DNA from: Picochlorum sp. 'celeri' | Taxonomy: Eukaryota > Chlorophyta > Trebouxiophyceae | Length of the DNA stretch: 64,000 bases | Assembly: GCA_010909725.1 (NCBI GenBank) | Contig: JAACMV010000027.1 | Coordinates: 496,001-560,000, forward strand | Direction: 5' to 3' | In this document: positions 21,275 to 30,775 of the stretch, in pieces | Layout: every line of letters begins with the position of its first letter | Numbering within the stretch: position 1 is the stretch's first letter | Position numbers and translations under genes: made by a program | The notes under the pieces: generated by a model | What the model was told of the DNA's origin: nothing | Databases searched by the model: none | What the model saw: the letters and a program-made list of their open reading frames with translations, nothing else

Positions 21275-21793
21275 ATGGAGACCACTATGCTGTGTGGATG
21301 CACTCAGCATCATAGAATCAATAACATAGTTGTTGTCCAGAATAGACGGGCGGCCACGGGATTGTCATCGAGGTATCGAATCCCTCACAGGAGTATGGGG
21401 AGGAAAGAGGCTTTCCAAACAACACGCGTGTGGCCATTGGATCAGGCATGGGGCGTGGGTGTCGATACCAAGACATTGACTGAGACTCTTCCACAGAATC
21501 TCTTTGCATTTTCAATTGTGCCATATGCTGGATTTCTGTTTCACTTGACACGATCCAAGCAGGCTCCAAAGCTCACCTTGTTTGGGTTTTACTTCCTCTT
21601 GGTGTTTGTGTTTGCGACAATCCCTGCTGGTATATTCGCCAAGAAAGTGTATGGTACAACCCTTGCCAATGTGGATTACTTGCACGGGTCTGCAGAGTTT
21701 ATGCTGACACTGACCAACTTGTTTGTTGTCCTAGGCCTGCGACAGGCCATTCGAGAAAAAGAGCGTGAGAATGCAACCATTGATGGGGAATAA
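21275..21793 (+). CDS. Conserved plastid membrane protein, DUF3593-like
   Basis: 172 residues, one exon. The first 65 or so residues are rich in Arg, Ser and Thr and look like a plastid transit peptide. Three hydrophobic spans follow (LFAFSIVPYAGFLFHL, FGFYFLLVFVFATIPAGIFA, LTLTNLFVVLGLRQAI), separated by LTRSKQAPKL and KVYGTTLANVDYLHGSAE. The pattern 'LTRS...P.L...GFY.LLVFV..TIPAGI.AK..YG..LANVD.LHGSAE' is that of a family shared by cyanobacteria and plastids, which I recall as DUF3593. Function unknown; presumably in thylakoid or envelope. The stop is 20 bp from the converging SPC24 stop. Confidence 0.75.
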   Translation: METTMLCGCTQHHRINNIVVVQNRRAATGLSSRYRIPHRSMGRKEAFQTTRVWPLDQAWGVGVDTKTLTETLPQNLFAFSIVPYAGFLFHLTRSKQAPKLTLFGFYFLLVFVFATIPAGIFAKKVYGTTLANVDYLHGSAEFMLTLTNLFVVLGLRQAIREKERENATIDGE

Positions 21794-21813
21794 TAATATC
21801 ATTATATATATAT

Positions 21814-22506
21814 TCAACATGAAGAAGAAATCATATTCCATAATTCATTTACTGTGTCAAAGTCATCTCGTGTGTCTCCTCGAGGAAGGACAAAATCCTG
21901 AAGAATCCCAGCATCTGGGTTGTCAATCGTTCCAGCGATATCATCCCCCGACCCAAGCCGTTTTAAATTCCAAGAAATCTTGGTCACATGTAAATACAGA
22001 GACACCAAGTTCTTTTGCCTATTCATCTGCCCTTCTGCGTCCTTGAGCCTGTTCCATCGCGCCTCCACCTCTTGCAGTGATGTCTGAATCCCACGCCGCT
22101 CTTCCTCCAACGCATTCAACTGCGCCTCCAAAGACGACACACTCGTCTCAGCTTTCTTCTTCTCCTCCTGTAATGTATCCATCCGACGAGGATGCTCCTC
22201 CACATTCCTCGGATATGCAGCATTCTTCTGCAATGCCTGCTCCTCATCCATGAGACTCTGAATCACATCCCTCACCGCCATTTCCTTTTGTTTACACAAA
22301 TCCTTCATATGATCATACATATCGTGTATAGCCTGAATCACCCGCCCATCATTATCATCCGCATCTTGAATGTAGTTCTCTTGAAGCGCGGCAATGACAC
22401 CAATATGCTCTTCGAATGGACCAGACACGAGTCCTTGGTGCTGTTGCGTGGGGGTCATCAACTGGTTCTCTATCGTCGTATCATGATACTCTGTATCCTC
22501 ACCCAT
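21814..22506 (-). CDS. SPC24: Kinetochore protein SPC24-like
   Basis: 230 residues. Most of the protein is a coiled coil (residues about 45-165, rich in Glu, Lys and Gln). A small globular end begins NLVSLYLHVTKISWNL. The 'L.VTKISW' motif followed by an acidic loop and a C-terminal helix (DFDTVNELWNMI) is that of SPC24, which pairs with SPC25 and attaches the NDC80 complex to the inner kinetochore. SPC24 sequences diverge fast, so the call rests on the globular motif and layout. No intron. The start has no competing upstream ATG in frame. Confidence 0.75.
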   Translation of the reverse strand: MGEDTEYHDTTIENQLMTPTQQHQGLVSGPFEEHIGVIAALQENYIQDADDNDGRVIQAIHDMYDHMKDLCKQKEMAVRDVIQSLMDEEQALQKNAAYPRNVEEHPRRMDTLQEEKKKAETSVSSLEAQLNALEEERRGIQTSLQEVEARWNRLKDAEGQMNRQKNLVSLYLHVTKISWNLKRLGSGDDIAGTIDNPDAGILQDFVLPRGDTRDDFDTVNELWNMISSSC

Positions 22507-22787
22507 ATCAATTATTTTATCTCTGTTTTCTTTATTCTGCGTATTTTCCGTGTCCTATGCTGAGACAGGCGGTTGTTTCTACGAAATGGTCGTTACAACT
22601 TGTGTAGACTCAATGTCAACGACGCTCTGTCTGGCTCCCTGGGTTTTATTTCCTAAGACCAATTCAAGACAAGAATACATATACAGACCATGATATCGGT
22701 ATATATGTTGGTTTCCTTGATGCCTGAGAAAAGTCTGTAATTAGATACATTTCGCACAATCTCACAAAGAGCAGTGCATTAATACAT

Positions 22788-22810
22788 CGGTCAAGAACAC
22801 TCTTTGACCG
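22788..22810. promoter_or_regulatory. Inverted W-box pair
   Basis: CGGTCAA and TTGACCG form perfect 7-bp arms around a 9-base spacer. Each arm is a W-box core (TTGACC on opposite strands). It lies 280 bp upstream of SPC24 and about 1.2 kb upstream of the WRKY start. Confidence 0.5.
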
Positions 22811-23589
22811 ATTGGATATGTTGTCCAGCGACCCACCCAATTGTTCCCGGTTTTGAATCACCTTGCTACTCGGATACACACACACTCCTGCCTCCAAACA
22901 TACCACTCGCATATCGTTGTATCAATGTTTGTGTTCTTGCACTAGAGCAACAACGTTACATACCGATCAGTGCTGTATCTCTCGTAGATATTCGATTTTC
23001 AACGAGTTGACGACGAGAGGAGGGTTGCAGACGGGCAGGTTCTGCATCAGTACTCGAAACAACGGTGCTGTGACGATTCATTGTATCGTTTTAAGATAGA
23101 AACTTGGTGAGTTGCGTGTTCTATTGTCCATGTGATTGTAGAGTGCCTTGTTGACGGGTTGGGGGGACCTCGAAGATTGAACTTGTTCTTGTGGGAAGGA
23201 AATGGTGTCTATGGGATATGAGACGTTTGCTTTGGGGATAATATACTAGGTATAGGGTAGGAATGGGTGTTTGGTGGGGTGTAGAGTGGTTCGATGACGC
23301 GTGGGGTTGAATGGCACCGGAGTTGTCTTGTCACGTTGGGTGTAGTATTGGGACACGATGGGTTACCATCTAGGGTATTTATTGGAATAGAGTAGTAACA
23401 GGGATGGCGGCGTGGGGATGGACGGGTGTATTGTTCTTGTCAGTGAGGGACGGGGTGGGGGTCTTGTGCTGACCATACAACGTGGTAGCTTGGGTGGCTC
23501 GGGCTGTACAGAATGCATGGGTGAGGGTATGAGGATTCATAGGGATGGGTTTTCTTTCGTGTTTGCGAGAGATTGTTCATGGACTCGGT

Positions 23590-23611
23590 GGGGCGGGGTG
23601 TGGGAGGGGGG
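23590..23611 (+). other. Potential G-quadruplex motif
   Basis: Four G-runs (4, 4, 3 and 6 bases) separated by 1, 3 and 1 bases fit the canonical quadruplex pattern. A second G-rich block, GGGGGGGG-TCAAA-GGGGG, lies near 23776-23793 and overlaps the first W-box. Confidence 0.5.
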
Positions 23612-23781
23612 TCATGGAGGCATCCACGCCTCTGCTGCTGGGTTGGTATAAGGACGCAGAGTGTCCATATGTGGGTGGCGTTCTATGATGTCTATAATAT
23701 AAGGAGGGAATGACGTGAATGAGTACCGGTTGGGCGATGGAATGCGTCGCAGTGGTGTGTACGGGACATGTTGATGGGGGG

Positions 23782-23902
23782 GGTCAAAGGGGGTGTGTGG
23801 TCAATACGGTCCAGTCAATCCGCGGGAGTCAAGGGTTGACTTGACCGACGGAGATGACCGGGCGGTGGTGTAGTCAACGAGGGGTCAACTGGCATGTTGA
23901 CC
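23782..23902. promoter_or_regulatory. W-box cluster (nine TTGACY sites)
   Basis: Nine W-box hexamers, TTGACC or TTGACT on either strand, at 23782, 23799, 23813, 23827, 23836, 23841, 23872, 23883 and 23897. W-boxes are the sites bound by WRKY domains, and the next gene, starting 145 bp downstream, is a WRKY factor. This suggests self-regulation, either from the promoter or from a 5' leader intron. Confidence 0.7.
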
Positions 23903-24046
23903 GCACTCTTTCTGGGTATCTTTCCACGAGTTGGATGCATGAAGACGAATGTATTTTAACAATATGTTTTTATTTGTCTCCAGGAAAGAGATAGTCTTGT
24001 GGAGAAGAAGTATACTGCAAACACTGTGTGACTGCTACCGGCTTTG

Positions 24047-26281
24047 ATGGTTGAGATTGGGTGCATCACATTGGAGCCTGATTTTGCATTTTTACATACA
24101 CATTCGCTTATAAAGAATACATTGATGGATATTAAACAGAAGGAGGAAGGCGAGGAGGTGCAGGATGTTGGGCATGCCTTGGTGGATGAGGGCACATGTC
24201 ACGCTGTGATGGGTACTGGTGGGGCAGATGCCCCCATGAAGGAGGATTTGAAAGAAGGGGACGGCATCAAGAATGATTTGGTATCTAAAGGTGAAGAAAT
24301 GCTTGCGCAGATGAGAAGTGGTGTCAAGCCTCCAGCAGAAAGCCCTGTTCTTCTTCCAATCATGAGGAATGCGTTGAGCGAGTTTTCACCCACAGGAACA
24401 AGCTTGTTGAGTAAAAGTGGTGGAGGAGATAGGTATGCTCAGTCGTATTTCACAGAAGCGCAGGCAATCATTGCTGCTCAAATAGCTGCCCGAGCAGCAG
24501 CTGATGTGGGGTTGTGTTATCCTTGGAACTTCACGCAGGGTCAGATGATGCCACCACAGGCAGGTGTGATGTCAGACGCTGACAGAAGAAGAAGTAGTAG
24601 TGTCGCAGAAAGTGATACTGCTGATGCAATAACAGCAGGAGATGGTGGGCAGCAGGTGAGTATGGCAGCAAATGATGATGGATACAACTGGAGAAAGTAT
24701 GGAGAGAAGAATGTCAAGGGCAGCAAGTATCCTCGAAGTTATTACAAGTGTAGTACGCCTGGATGTACGATGAAGAAAGTAGTCGAGAGGGATCCTGTTT
24801 CAGGAATTATCTCGAATACATTGTTGAAGGGAGGTGAGCATAATCATCCTCGTCCAAATGCTGCTCGTGTCGACGTTTCTGCCTTTGTTCAGAGTGCGAC
24901 ACAGGCCCCCCGGTATACACATGATGATACACCCTCAAAACCGACGCAAAAGCGAAAGAGGGTGTCGATCCAGTCCAGTGGCGATGCGTCTGAGAGGCTT
25001 GATGCGACTCGGGTGATGGAACCTGAGGATTCAAAGAGGCATGGTGAACAATCCCAGGACCACACAGACCCAACGACGTCGATCACTGACAAAGTACATT
25101 CAAAAGAGGATATGAAGGAATCGGCGGTGATGGCGTTGCAGCTGCTTGGGACTGGGTTTTCTCCTGATATCCCATCTCTTGGGCCAGGCATGTCTGGGAC
25201 GCCCACAAACCTGTTGCCACTTCCTGCAACTCTGCGTTCGTCGCCTTTGATCGCAAAGACAAAGAATGGTACCAAAGCGCATACTTTATATACAGTGTAT
25301 TCAAGTCCAAATCACCAGGCTCCAAGTGATTTGCTGGATCATGGTGAAGTGAATTCTGAAGACGAGTGGGAAATGGCAGAGGAAGATTTTGGCACAGAGG
25401 ATAATGAGACTGTGAACGCAGCGATTGCTGCAGCTGCTGCGTACATTTGTAGAGAACTCAAAAATCCATCTATTGATGATACAAGGATGAAGCGTGAAGA
25501 TACGATGATGATGGCCGCAGAGGCTAATGAAAAGAAGGCAATGCCTAAAAAGTCCGCATCAAAGGCTCCCCGTGAAAAGAAGACTGAGAGAAAGAAACAC
25601 GAGACTTCAAAGACGGTTATTCGAACTGAGACTGATAGCGATCAAATTGAGGATGGATACAAATGGAGAAAATATGGTCAAAAGGTTGTCAAGGGAAATC
25701 CTCACCCTCGCAGTTACTACAAGTGTACCAGCACAGGCTGCAGAGTTCGCAAGCAAGTGGAACGATGCAGCGACAATGTTGGCGTTCTCATTACCACATA
25801 CGAAGGAAAGCATACGCATGATCCGCCATTGATGAGAAATAATAATACTCAGTCGAGGGTCAAAATGCCAGGGGATCAGGGGTACATTGCTGATAAGAAC
25901 CAGGTATTTTCTCCTGCGCTGGCCCCTGCATGCTTCCCCATGATGAGTCCAGCATCATTAATGGCGTCAGACTCTCCCAACACATTTGGCCATCATTTTT
26001 TGTCCGGTAGTCCTTCTATTCATCAGGATACACCGGACCATTTTCCTCGCAGTCTTGGAATCTCTTCACCAGCAGAGCAATTGCAGCTGTATTCAATACA
26101 GCAGGCAGCAGCCCAGCAGAAAATAAACGCCCACCTTGTTCAACAAGCCAAAGCATGGCAAGAAGCCCTTGCTCGCTCGCCAGCTGCTTTACAGACGTTT
26201 CAAATGCTTGCACAGCAGCAGAAGCAAAGTCCCCGTGGGGGATCTCTTGATGTGACCCAGTCACCCAACAAGAACCAGTAG
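24047..26281 (+). CDS. WRKY transcription factor, group I (two WRKY domains)
   Basis: 744 residues, no intron in the coding part. The N-terminal WRKY domain has [15 protein letters not shown] near residue 215, with CSTPGC and HNH zinc ligands. The spacing from the second Cys to the first His is 24 residues, slightly longer than usual. The C-terminal domain has [15 protein letters not shown] near residue 540, with CTSTGC and HTH in the canonical C-x4-C-x23-H-x-H spacing. The C-terminal domain normally binds the W-box. Between them lie basic nuclear-localisation-type stretches (KPTQKRKR, and Lys-rich sequence before domain 2). The tail is Gln/Ala/Pro-rich, typical of activation regions. An alternative start [11 protein letters not shown] lies at 24125. 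Green algae usually keep one or few WRKY genes, mostly of this ancestral two-domain type. Confidence 0.95.
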   Translation: MVEIGCITLEPDFAFLHTHSLIKNTLMDIKQKEEGEEVQDVGHALVDEGTCHAVMGTGGADAPMKEDLKEGDGIKNDLVSKGEEMLAQMRSGVKPPAESPVLLPIMRNALSEFSPTGTSLLSKSGGGDRYAQSYFTEAQAIIAAQIAARAAADVGLCYPWNFTQGQMMPPQAGVMSDADRRRSSSVAESDTADAITAGDGGQQVSMAANDDGYNWRKYGEKNVKGSKYPRSYYKCSTPGCTMKKVVERDPVSGIISNTLLKGGEHNHPRPNAARVDVSAFVQSATQAPRYTHDDTPSKPTQKRKRVSIQSSGDASERLDATRVMEPEDSKRHGEQSQDHTDPTTSITDKVHSKEDMKESAVMALQLLGTGFSPDIPSLGPGMSGTPTNLLPLPATLRSSPLIAKTKNGTKAHTLYTVYSSPNHQAPSDLLDHGEVNSEDEWEMAEEDFGTEDNETVNAAIAAAAAYICRELKNPSIDDTRMKREDTMMMAAEANEKKAMPKKSASKAPREKKTERKKHETSKTVIRTETDSDQIEDGYKWRKYGQKVVKGNPHPRSYYKCTSTGCRVRKQVERCSDNVGVLITTYEGKHTHDPPLMRNNNTQSRVKMPGDQGYIADKNQVFSPALAPACFPMMSPASLMASDSPNTFGHHFLSGSPSIHQDTPDHFPRSLGISSPAEQLQLYSIQQAAAQQKINAHLVQQAKAWQEALARSPAALQTFQMLAQQQKQSPRGGSLDVTQSPNKNQ

Positions 26282-26450
26282 CTGTTGTCATGTTGACATG
26301 CTCACATGAATTGATAATCGTGATGTAATTGAAAGACGTAAGAATCAGAATGCAGAGGTACCTTTTTTCCTGTATGATGTGATCCATCCAGCAACAGCCA
26401 TGTTCTTTCTTTTTGACATTGGCGAGTGCCATTAATGCCTTGCACATGTT

Positions 26451-26491
26451 GAGAGATATCTCTCTCATCAACCATCGATGGTTGATCAACC
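26451..26491. promoter_or_regulatory. Overlapping perfect palindromes upstream of FtsH-like gene
   Basis: Three perfect palindromes in 41 bp: GAGAGATATCTCTC (26451-26464), ATCAACCATCGATGGTTGAT (26467-26486) and GGTTGATCAACC (26480-26491). The last two overlap, so TCAACC half-sites alternate in orientation. They lie 85-125 bp upstream of the next ATG and 170 bp past the WRKY stop, a likely promoter position. Confidence 0.55.
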
Positions 26492-26574
26492 ACACATAGA
26501 CGTCGACCATAGAATACCCCCCCGACTTCACCCACATTCCCATTAAAAATATTTTATTTCTTCATAGATTGACA

Positions 26575-27585
26575 ATGATGCCCCTAACGATGGATCTGGG
26601 CATGAAAACGAGCACTCGCGGAATATCTCTGCTGCACCAGCGCAAGGCCTGTTCGGTTCGAAAGACCGGCGCAAGGTTGAACATTCAGCCATCGGCCACC
26701 CAAGGAGACTATAAAATACTAGAAGATGCTCTTGATGACTACAAGAGCGCCCCTCCATCGGTCAAGTATGAGATCACAGGGGATATCAAGGCTGCTTGTG
26801 AGAGTTTGAAAGAGAATAATGTACTCGTGAAATGGGGTATAGAGACGACAGATTTACCAGAGAGACGGCCAGTGTCTATTGGAGAGTTACGATTGATGGG
26901 AGTAAAAGATCCAGAGTCAATAGCGAGGATCTCAGTGAGAAATGATGCTGCCTTCCTCCTGTCTGTTGTGGGAACGTCTTCTGTTCTTGCGGTTGTCCTC
27001 GGCCAGCTTCCTGGAGATTGGGGATTTTGGGGAGCATATTTGACTGGAGGAATCAGTATTGCGGTTTTGGCCATCGGATCGACGAGTCCTGGTGTGTTGC
27101 AGTGGGCCATTGACTCCTTCTCCAAGATTTTCCCAGACTACAAGGAAAGAGTCGTGAAGCACGAGGCTGCCCATATACTCACTGCCCACGTGCTTGGTGT
27201 TCCAGTCGCAGGATATTCACTGATGCTTGGCAAAGAGCACACTGATCTCGCCGAAGCTGCATTGCAAAAGAGGTTGGTGGAGAAGCAGTTGGAAGCATCA
27301 GAGGTTGACAGACTGTCCATCATTGCCATGGCTGGGGCGACAGCAGAGGCCATGAATTACGACGATGTGATGGGTCAGAATGCAGATATGCTTGATTTGC
27401 AGCGAATCATGTGGAGATCAACGAGCAAGATGAGCGACTCGCAGCAGCAAAACCAAACTCGTTGGGCTGCATACCAGGCTGCTGCCATTCTGAGAAAGTA
27501 CAAAACAGAGTATGACGCACTTGTAGAAGCAATGAAGTCCGGAGCTCCTGTGAATGAATGTATCAAGGCGATTGAAAATGCTTAA
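26575..27585 (+). CDS. FtsH-like (M41) plastid membrane peptidase homologue without AAA domain
   Basis: 336 residues, one exon. An N-terminal leader (STRGISLLHQRKACSVRKTGARLNIQ) looks like a plastid transit peptide. Two hydrophobic spans (FLLSVVGTSSVLAVVLG and GGISIAVLAIGST) precede VVKHEAAHILTAHVLGVPVAGY, in which HEAAH is an intact HExxH zinc motif. A C-terminal helical part follows (SIIAMAGATAEAMNYDDV, NADMLDLQRIM). The AAA+ ATPase module of FtsH is missing. Plants have small proteins of this kind, annotated as stress-regulated FtsH-like proteins. The Asp of NADMLDLQ may be the third zinc ligand. A T-rich CTTCATAG just before the ATG could be a splice acceptor in the leader. A TGTAA lies after the stop. 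Confidence 0.8.
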   Translation: MMPLTMDLGMKTSTRGISLLHQRKACSVRKTGARLNIQPSATQGDYKILEDALDDYKSAPPSVKYEITGDIKAACESLKENNVLVKWGIETTDLPERRPVSIGELRLMGVKDPESIARISVRNDAAFLLSVVGTSSVLAVVLGQLPGDWGFWGAYLTGGISIAVLAIGSTSPGVLQWAIDSFSKIFPDYKERVVKHEAAHILTAHVLGVPVAGYSLMLGKEHTDLAEAALQKRLVEKQLEASEVDRLSIIAMAGATAEAMNYDDVMGQNADMLDLQRIMWRSTSKMSDSQQQNQTRWAAYQAAAILRKYKTEYDALVEAMKSGAPVNECIKAIENA

Positions 27586-27691
27586 ATATACTAAATATAC
27601 TGTAAGACAGTGATTTTGAGGACACATATTACATGCACACTGGTACAATTGAGCACAGACAACTGCCACATATTCCGTCTCATCAACAATT

Positions 27692-28600
27692 CTACTCACC
27701 GGATTTGGCTTTTTCCCTTTTGATGATTGCATGCGCGACGTTGAAAATCCCTTTTGTAGGCTCTCCACACACAAAACACTTTCCAGTCTTGGCATTCTCC
27801 TTCAGAGCACATTGCTCACAAAAATAATGCCCACACTTGGTCACCACAGGATCCTGACATTTCTCCCAAGGCTCTCGGCAGATGAAGCATGCAAAAGGTA
27901 AGTCATCATCGCTCTCCTCGTCGCTCTCTTCATCATTGTCAACCCATCCCTGTCGCTCCCTCTCTTTTCTAGCCTTCTGTTCCTCCTCCCAATCTCTATC
28001 TAACTGCCATCCTGCTTTATAATCACCTCTATCATGCAAAAATTTACAAGAATCGCCAAACCCGCAGTACCCAGTTTCTTTATAATCCTTACATACATCT
28101 GGTTGATAGTCTACCAACACTGACATTCTAAAGTTCGCCGAGGGCTTTTTAGGCCCATGCGATCCCCCTCGCTCATCTTCCCGTCGAAACCCTTCCCGAT
28201 AATCCTTGTATCCTTTCATCCCTTTATACGTCGTACCATCTCCTGTGGCATCCTTGTCACTTCCCTGGTCCCTGCCTGCCCCTCGCTCCCCCTCATTCGG
28301 CATATCCAACACACGCGTCGCGTCATTCACCAAATAATCATGCCTCGCATCCATCCCTGAACTCTCAAACGCCATGCCTGATAGATGCTCTGGGTCCTGC
28401 TTCCTCCGTGTCGAAAATGCCATGGCATTCTTGTCCCCCAACTGCTTCTTTCCTTTACTAGCCACTGCTGTCGCCAAGGCATGCTCTTCCCCTTCACTCT
28501 CCGACGACGACGAAGATAGTTTTCTCTTCTTCCGAAGACTCCGCTTCCGGGGCTGTGTCCTCGTCGTTCCGTCCTCTTCTTTACCTTGCGAAACTGCCAT
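27692..28600 (-). CDS. CWC24: Pre-mRNA splicing factor RNF113/CWC24 (CCCH + RING)
   Basis: 302 residues. The N-terminal half is charged and Ser-rich, with [16 protein letters not shown] a likely nuclear signal. [28 protein letters not shown] is a CCCH zinc finger with C-x8-C-x5-C-x3-H spacing. After an acidic linker ([12 protein letters not shown]) comes a RING finger: [27 protein letters not shown]. This order and the [17 protein letters not shown] link are typical of RNF113A/Cwc24, which joins the active spliceosome around the first catalytic step and has E3 ligase potential. The ATG was chosen as the first giving a polar N-terminus; the frame extends 15 codons further up. Confidence 0.93.
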   Translation of the reverse strand: MAVSQGKEEDGTTRTQPRKRSLRKKRKLSSSSSESEGEEHALATAVASKGKKQLGDKNAMAFSTRRKQDPEHLSGMAFESSGMDARHDYLVNDATRVLDMPNEGERGAGRDQGSDKDATGDGTTYKGMKGYKDYREGFRREDERGGSHGPKKPSANFRMSVLVDYQPDVCKDYKETGYCGFGDSCKFLHDRGDYKAGWQLDRDWEEEQKARKERERQGWVDNDEESDEESDDDLPFACFICREPWEKCQDPVVTKCGHYFCEQCALKENAKTGKCFVCGEPTKGIFNVAHAIIKREKAKSGE

Positions 28601-28764
28601 GCCTTGAACTATACATCCATACGAGACCGCTTTCAGCCCCAACACTACCTTTTATCAGTTTATACTGTTTAATTGAATTTTGTTTTCGCTTCAGACGGAG
28701 CATGTGTGAGTTATTGAGTGAAAATTGCATGCAAAATATTTCCTTATTTGAATAGTCAGAATTC

Positions 28765-28795
28765 GAGAAGAATTCTTCTCCAAAGCTGTCACGTG
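28765..28795. promoter_or_regulatory. Perfect palindrome and G-box upstream of SCO1
   Basis: GAGAAGAATTCTTCTC (28765-28780) is a perfect 16-bp palindrome. CACGTG, a G-box, follows at 28790-28795. Both lie 55-85 bp before the SCO1 ATG. TTCGAGAA at 28762-28769 matches one TTCnnGAA step of a heat-shock element. Confidence 0.45.
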
Positions 28796-28849
28796 CCCTC
28801 ATCCACATTTTACTATTGTTATTACTGTTGTAAAATTTATTAGCTCACC

Positions 28850-29874
28850 ATGAGCCGCTGGAGGGATACCAATCTGCTGAGTCTGCTGCGTCGACTTGTT
28901 TCAGAACAACCTGCTGTGGTCCAAGAGCAACGACGTTGCTTTTCCATTGTCGCACACCATCAATCATCGTCCAAAACGACAGATCGACAATGCATTAGTT
29001 CATTCATCACACGCTCACAGCATAGAGGGAAGGGTTCACCAGCGTCAGCTGGCTTTCGATGGAGCTCAACAACACCAAGAGCAGCTGGGTCAGGTCCATC
29101 ATCAACTGTACGTGTCAATGTCCATGACGATGCGGGTTTTTTGGTATATAATGGCACCTCATACTGAACAAATGTATGCCTTATCAATCTTTTATGCAGC
29201 CAGTTTCATATAAAAGCCTGGGACTGACTGTGGTGACTGGTGCTGGGCTCTGGTGGTATTATGATTCTATGCAGCGGGACAAGATGAGCAAAGTGGCAGA
29301 ACAAGGAGCCCGCACATCTGTTGTTGCAGGAAAGGCGGCTATTGGAGGCGATTTTCAGCTGACAGATGATCAGGGGAAGTCATTTCATAGCGATGCATTG
29401 AAGGGGGCGTTTAGTCTGTTGTATTTTGGGTTTACGCATTGCCCAGATGTGTGCCCTGATGAATTGGAAAAGATTGCAGCTGCCATTGACATCATCGATG
29501 CCAAGGCTCCGAAAGATATGGGGTTAATCAAACCTGTATTTATTACTCTAGATCCAGAGAGAGATGGTGTCGAACAGATAAAACACTATGTGAAAGAGTT
29601 CCATCCACGCATGATTGGGTTAACCGGGTCCATGGAGGATGTGACCAAGGTGACCAAGGCATACAGGGTGTACTTTACCAAAGCGGGCGTTGGAGAAATG
29701 ACTGGAACATCGACAGAGCAGGATGAGTCGGATTATTTGATTGATCACTCCATCATCACTTACCTGTTGGATCCAAATGGTACGTTTGTTACATTTTATG
29801 GCAAAAACTATACTGCAGAGGAGATGGCAGCAAGCATCCTAGACCTGATGCGTGCATGGAAGAAGGAATCATAA
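28850..29874 (+). CDS. SCO1: Mitochondrial copper chaperone SCO1
   Basis: Inserts copper into cytochrome c oxidase subunit 2 at the mitochondrial inner membrane. Exon 1 (28850-29107) encodes a long Ser/Arg-rich presequence (MSRWRDTNLLSLLRRLV); exon 2 (29200-29874) begins PVSYKSLGLTVVTGAGLWWYY, the single membrane span. Total 310 residues. The thioredoxin-like domain holds CPDVCPDEL, the copper-binding CxxxC, and DHSIITYLLD, whose His is the third ligand. FYGKNYTAEEMAASI near the end is also conserved. The stop is 7 bp from the converging DNAJC9 stop. Confidence 0.95.
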
Positions 29875-29881
29875 TGGTACA

Positions 29882-30727
29882 TCATGTCTTCTTTTTCTTC
29901 TTCTCCAATCGCGCTCGTGCTTGTAAAAATGCTTCGTCGGATGCCAATGGATCATCCTCTGGCATCACACCACACCCATATTTCTGTGCCAGAGCATCCA
30001 ATCCACTCGTCTGTCTGGTCGTTGCCAATTGACGCGCTCGTATTGCTTCCTCCAACGATGACATCCCAGCTTCTTTTCTCTTATTCTGTTTCTTTTTCTT
30101 CTTCTTTGCTCCCTTTGTAGAACGAGCAATTGCCTTTTTCCATCGCTCATATGCCTCAAAACACGTCTGCACCCTCCCATCTTCTAATGCTGAATCAATG
30201 TACCCTTGAAACCGGACTGAATCAACCTCTGGATCGCTCAGCATCACATGATCAAACACCTTTTGCATATTTCCTTCAAATTCATCATAATAACTCAGCA
30301 CATCGTTCATTTCTTCCTCAGATTCTTGATACTTTTCTCTAAAATCCTCAATAGCATCTACAGTCACCTCTCTAAACTTTGCCTTGTAATACTCATACAG
30401 GCTCTCAAAGTTCTTCTCAGATAACACTCCATCCTCATCTTCAAATTGACCAGTCTGGTCGTATATCCGTCTCTTTTCTGGGTCACTCAAGACACTGTAA
30501 ATCTTTTGAAGACTTTGAAAACGTTCAGTTGCACGACTGTCGCCAGCATTCCGATCAGGGTGGACTTTAATTGCCATTTTAAAATATGATTTACGTATTT
30601 CATGCTCTGTGGCAGCTGAGGTGAGACCTAATGCTTCATAGAGTGTCGGTTTGTTCGTTGAGCCATCTGAACGACCGACTGCGTCCAATAACGCATCATG
30701 CTGATTTTCCTCTCTCGAGGCAGTCAT
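29882..30727 (-). CDS. DNAJC9: DnaJ homologue DNAJC9 (histone-binding co-chaperone)
   Basis: 281 residues, one exon. The J domain is at the N-terminus: TLYEALGLT, KMAIKVHPDRNAGD (HPD motif present) and YSVLSDPEKRRIYDQTGQ. After it come VDAIEDFREKYQESEEEMNDVL and the helical block DYY-type DEFEGNMQKVFDHVMLSDPEVD, which match the region that in animals binds histones H3-H4. A Lys-rich stretch (GAKKKKKKQNKRKEAG) is a likely nuclear signal. The family recruits HSP70 to histones. The C-terminus is basic (LEKKKKKT) and ends 7 bp from SCO1. Confidence 0.92.
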   Translation of the reverse strand: MTASREENQHDALLDAVGRSDGSTNKPTLYEALGLTSAATEHEIRKSYFKMAIKVHPDRNAGDSRATERFQSLQKIYSVLSDPEKRRIYDQTGQFEDEDGVLSEKNFESLYEYYKAKFREVTVDAIEDFREKYQESEEEMNDVLSYYDEFEGNMQKVFDHVMLSDPEVDSVRFQGYIDSALEDGRVQTCFEAYERWKKAIARSTKGAKKKKKKQNKRKEAGMSSLEEAIRARQLATTRQTSGLDALAQKYGCGVMPEDDPLASDEAFLQARARLEKKKKKT

Positions 30728-30775
30728 TATTCGTATATAAAAATAATAAATAACTCAGAGAACTGCCATCATTAA

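Larger units (their letters stand above)
22507..24046. promoter_or_regulatory. 1.5-kb gene-free region upstream of the WRKY gene
   Basis: The longest stretch without a gene. From about 23100 to 23900 the plus strand is rich in G and T and poor in C, unlike the rest of the window, with several G-runs. A donor-like GTGAGT at 23107 and an acceptor-like TTTTTATTTGTCTCCAG ending at 23983 could bound a roughly 877-bp intron in the WRKY 5' leader; alternatively all of it is promoter. Open frames inside it (for example 23412-23651) are Gly-rich and unlike real proteins. Confidence 0.45.

Noticed and set aside
23412..23651. 79-codon Gly-rich plus-strand frame upstream of WRKY
   Set aside because: Reflects G-richness; no domain, no start or stop context.
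26016..26543. 175-codon minus-strand frame overlapping the WRKY 3' end
   Set aside because: Antisense to Gln/Ala-rich coding sequence, no domain, codon pattern unlike a gene.
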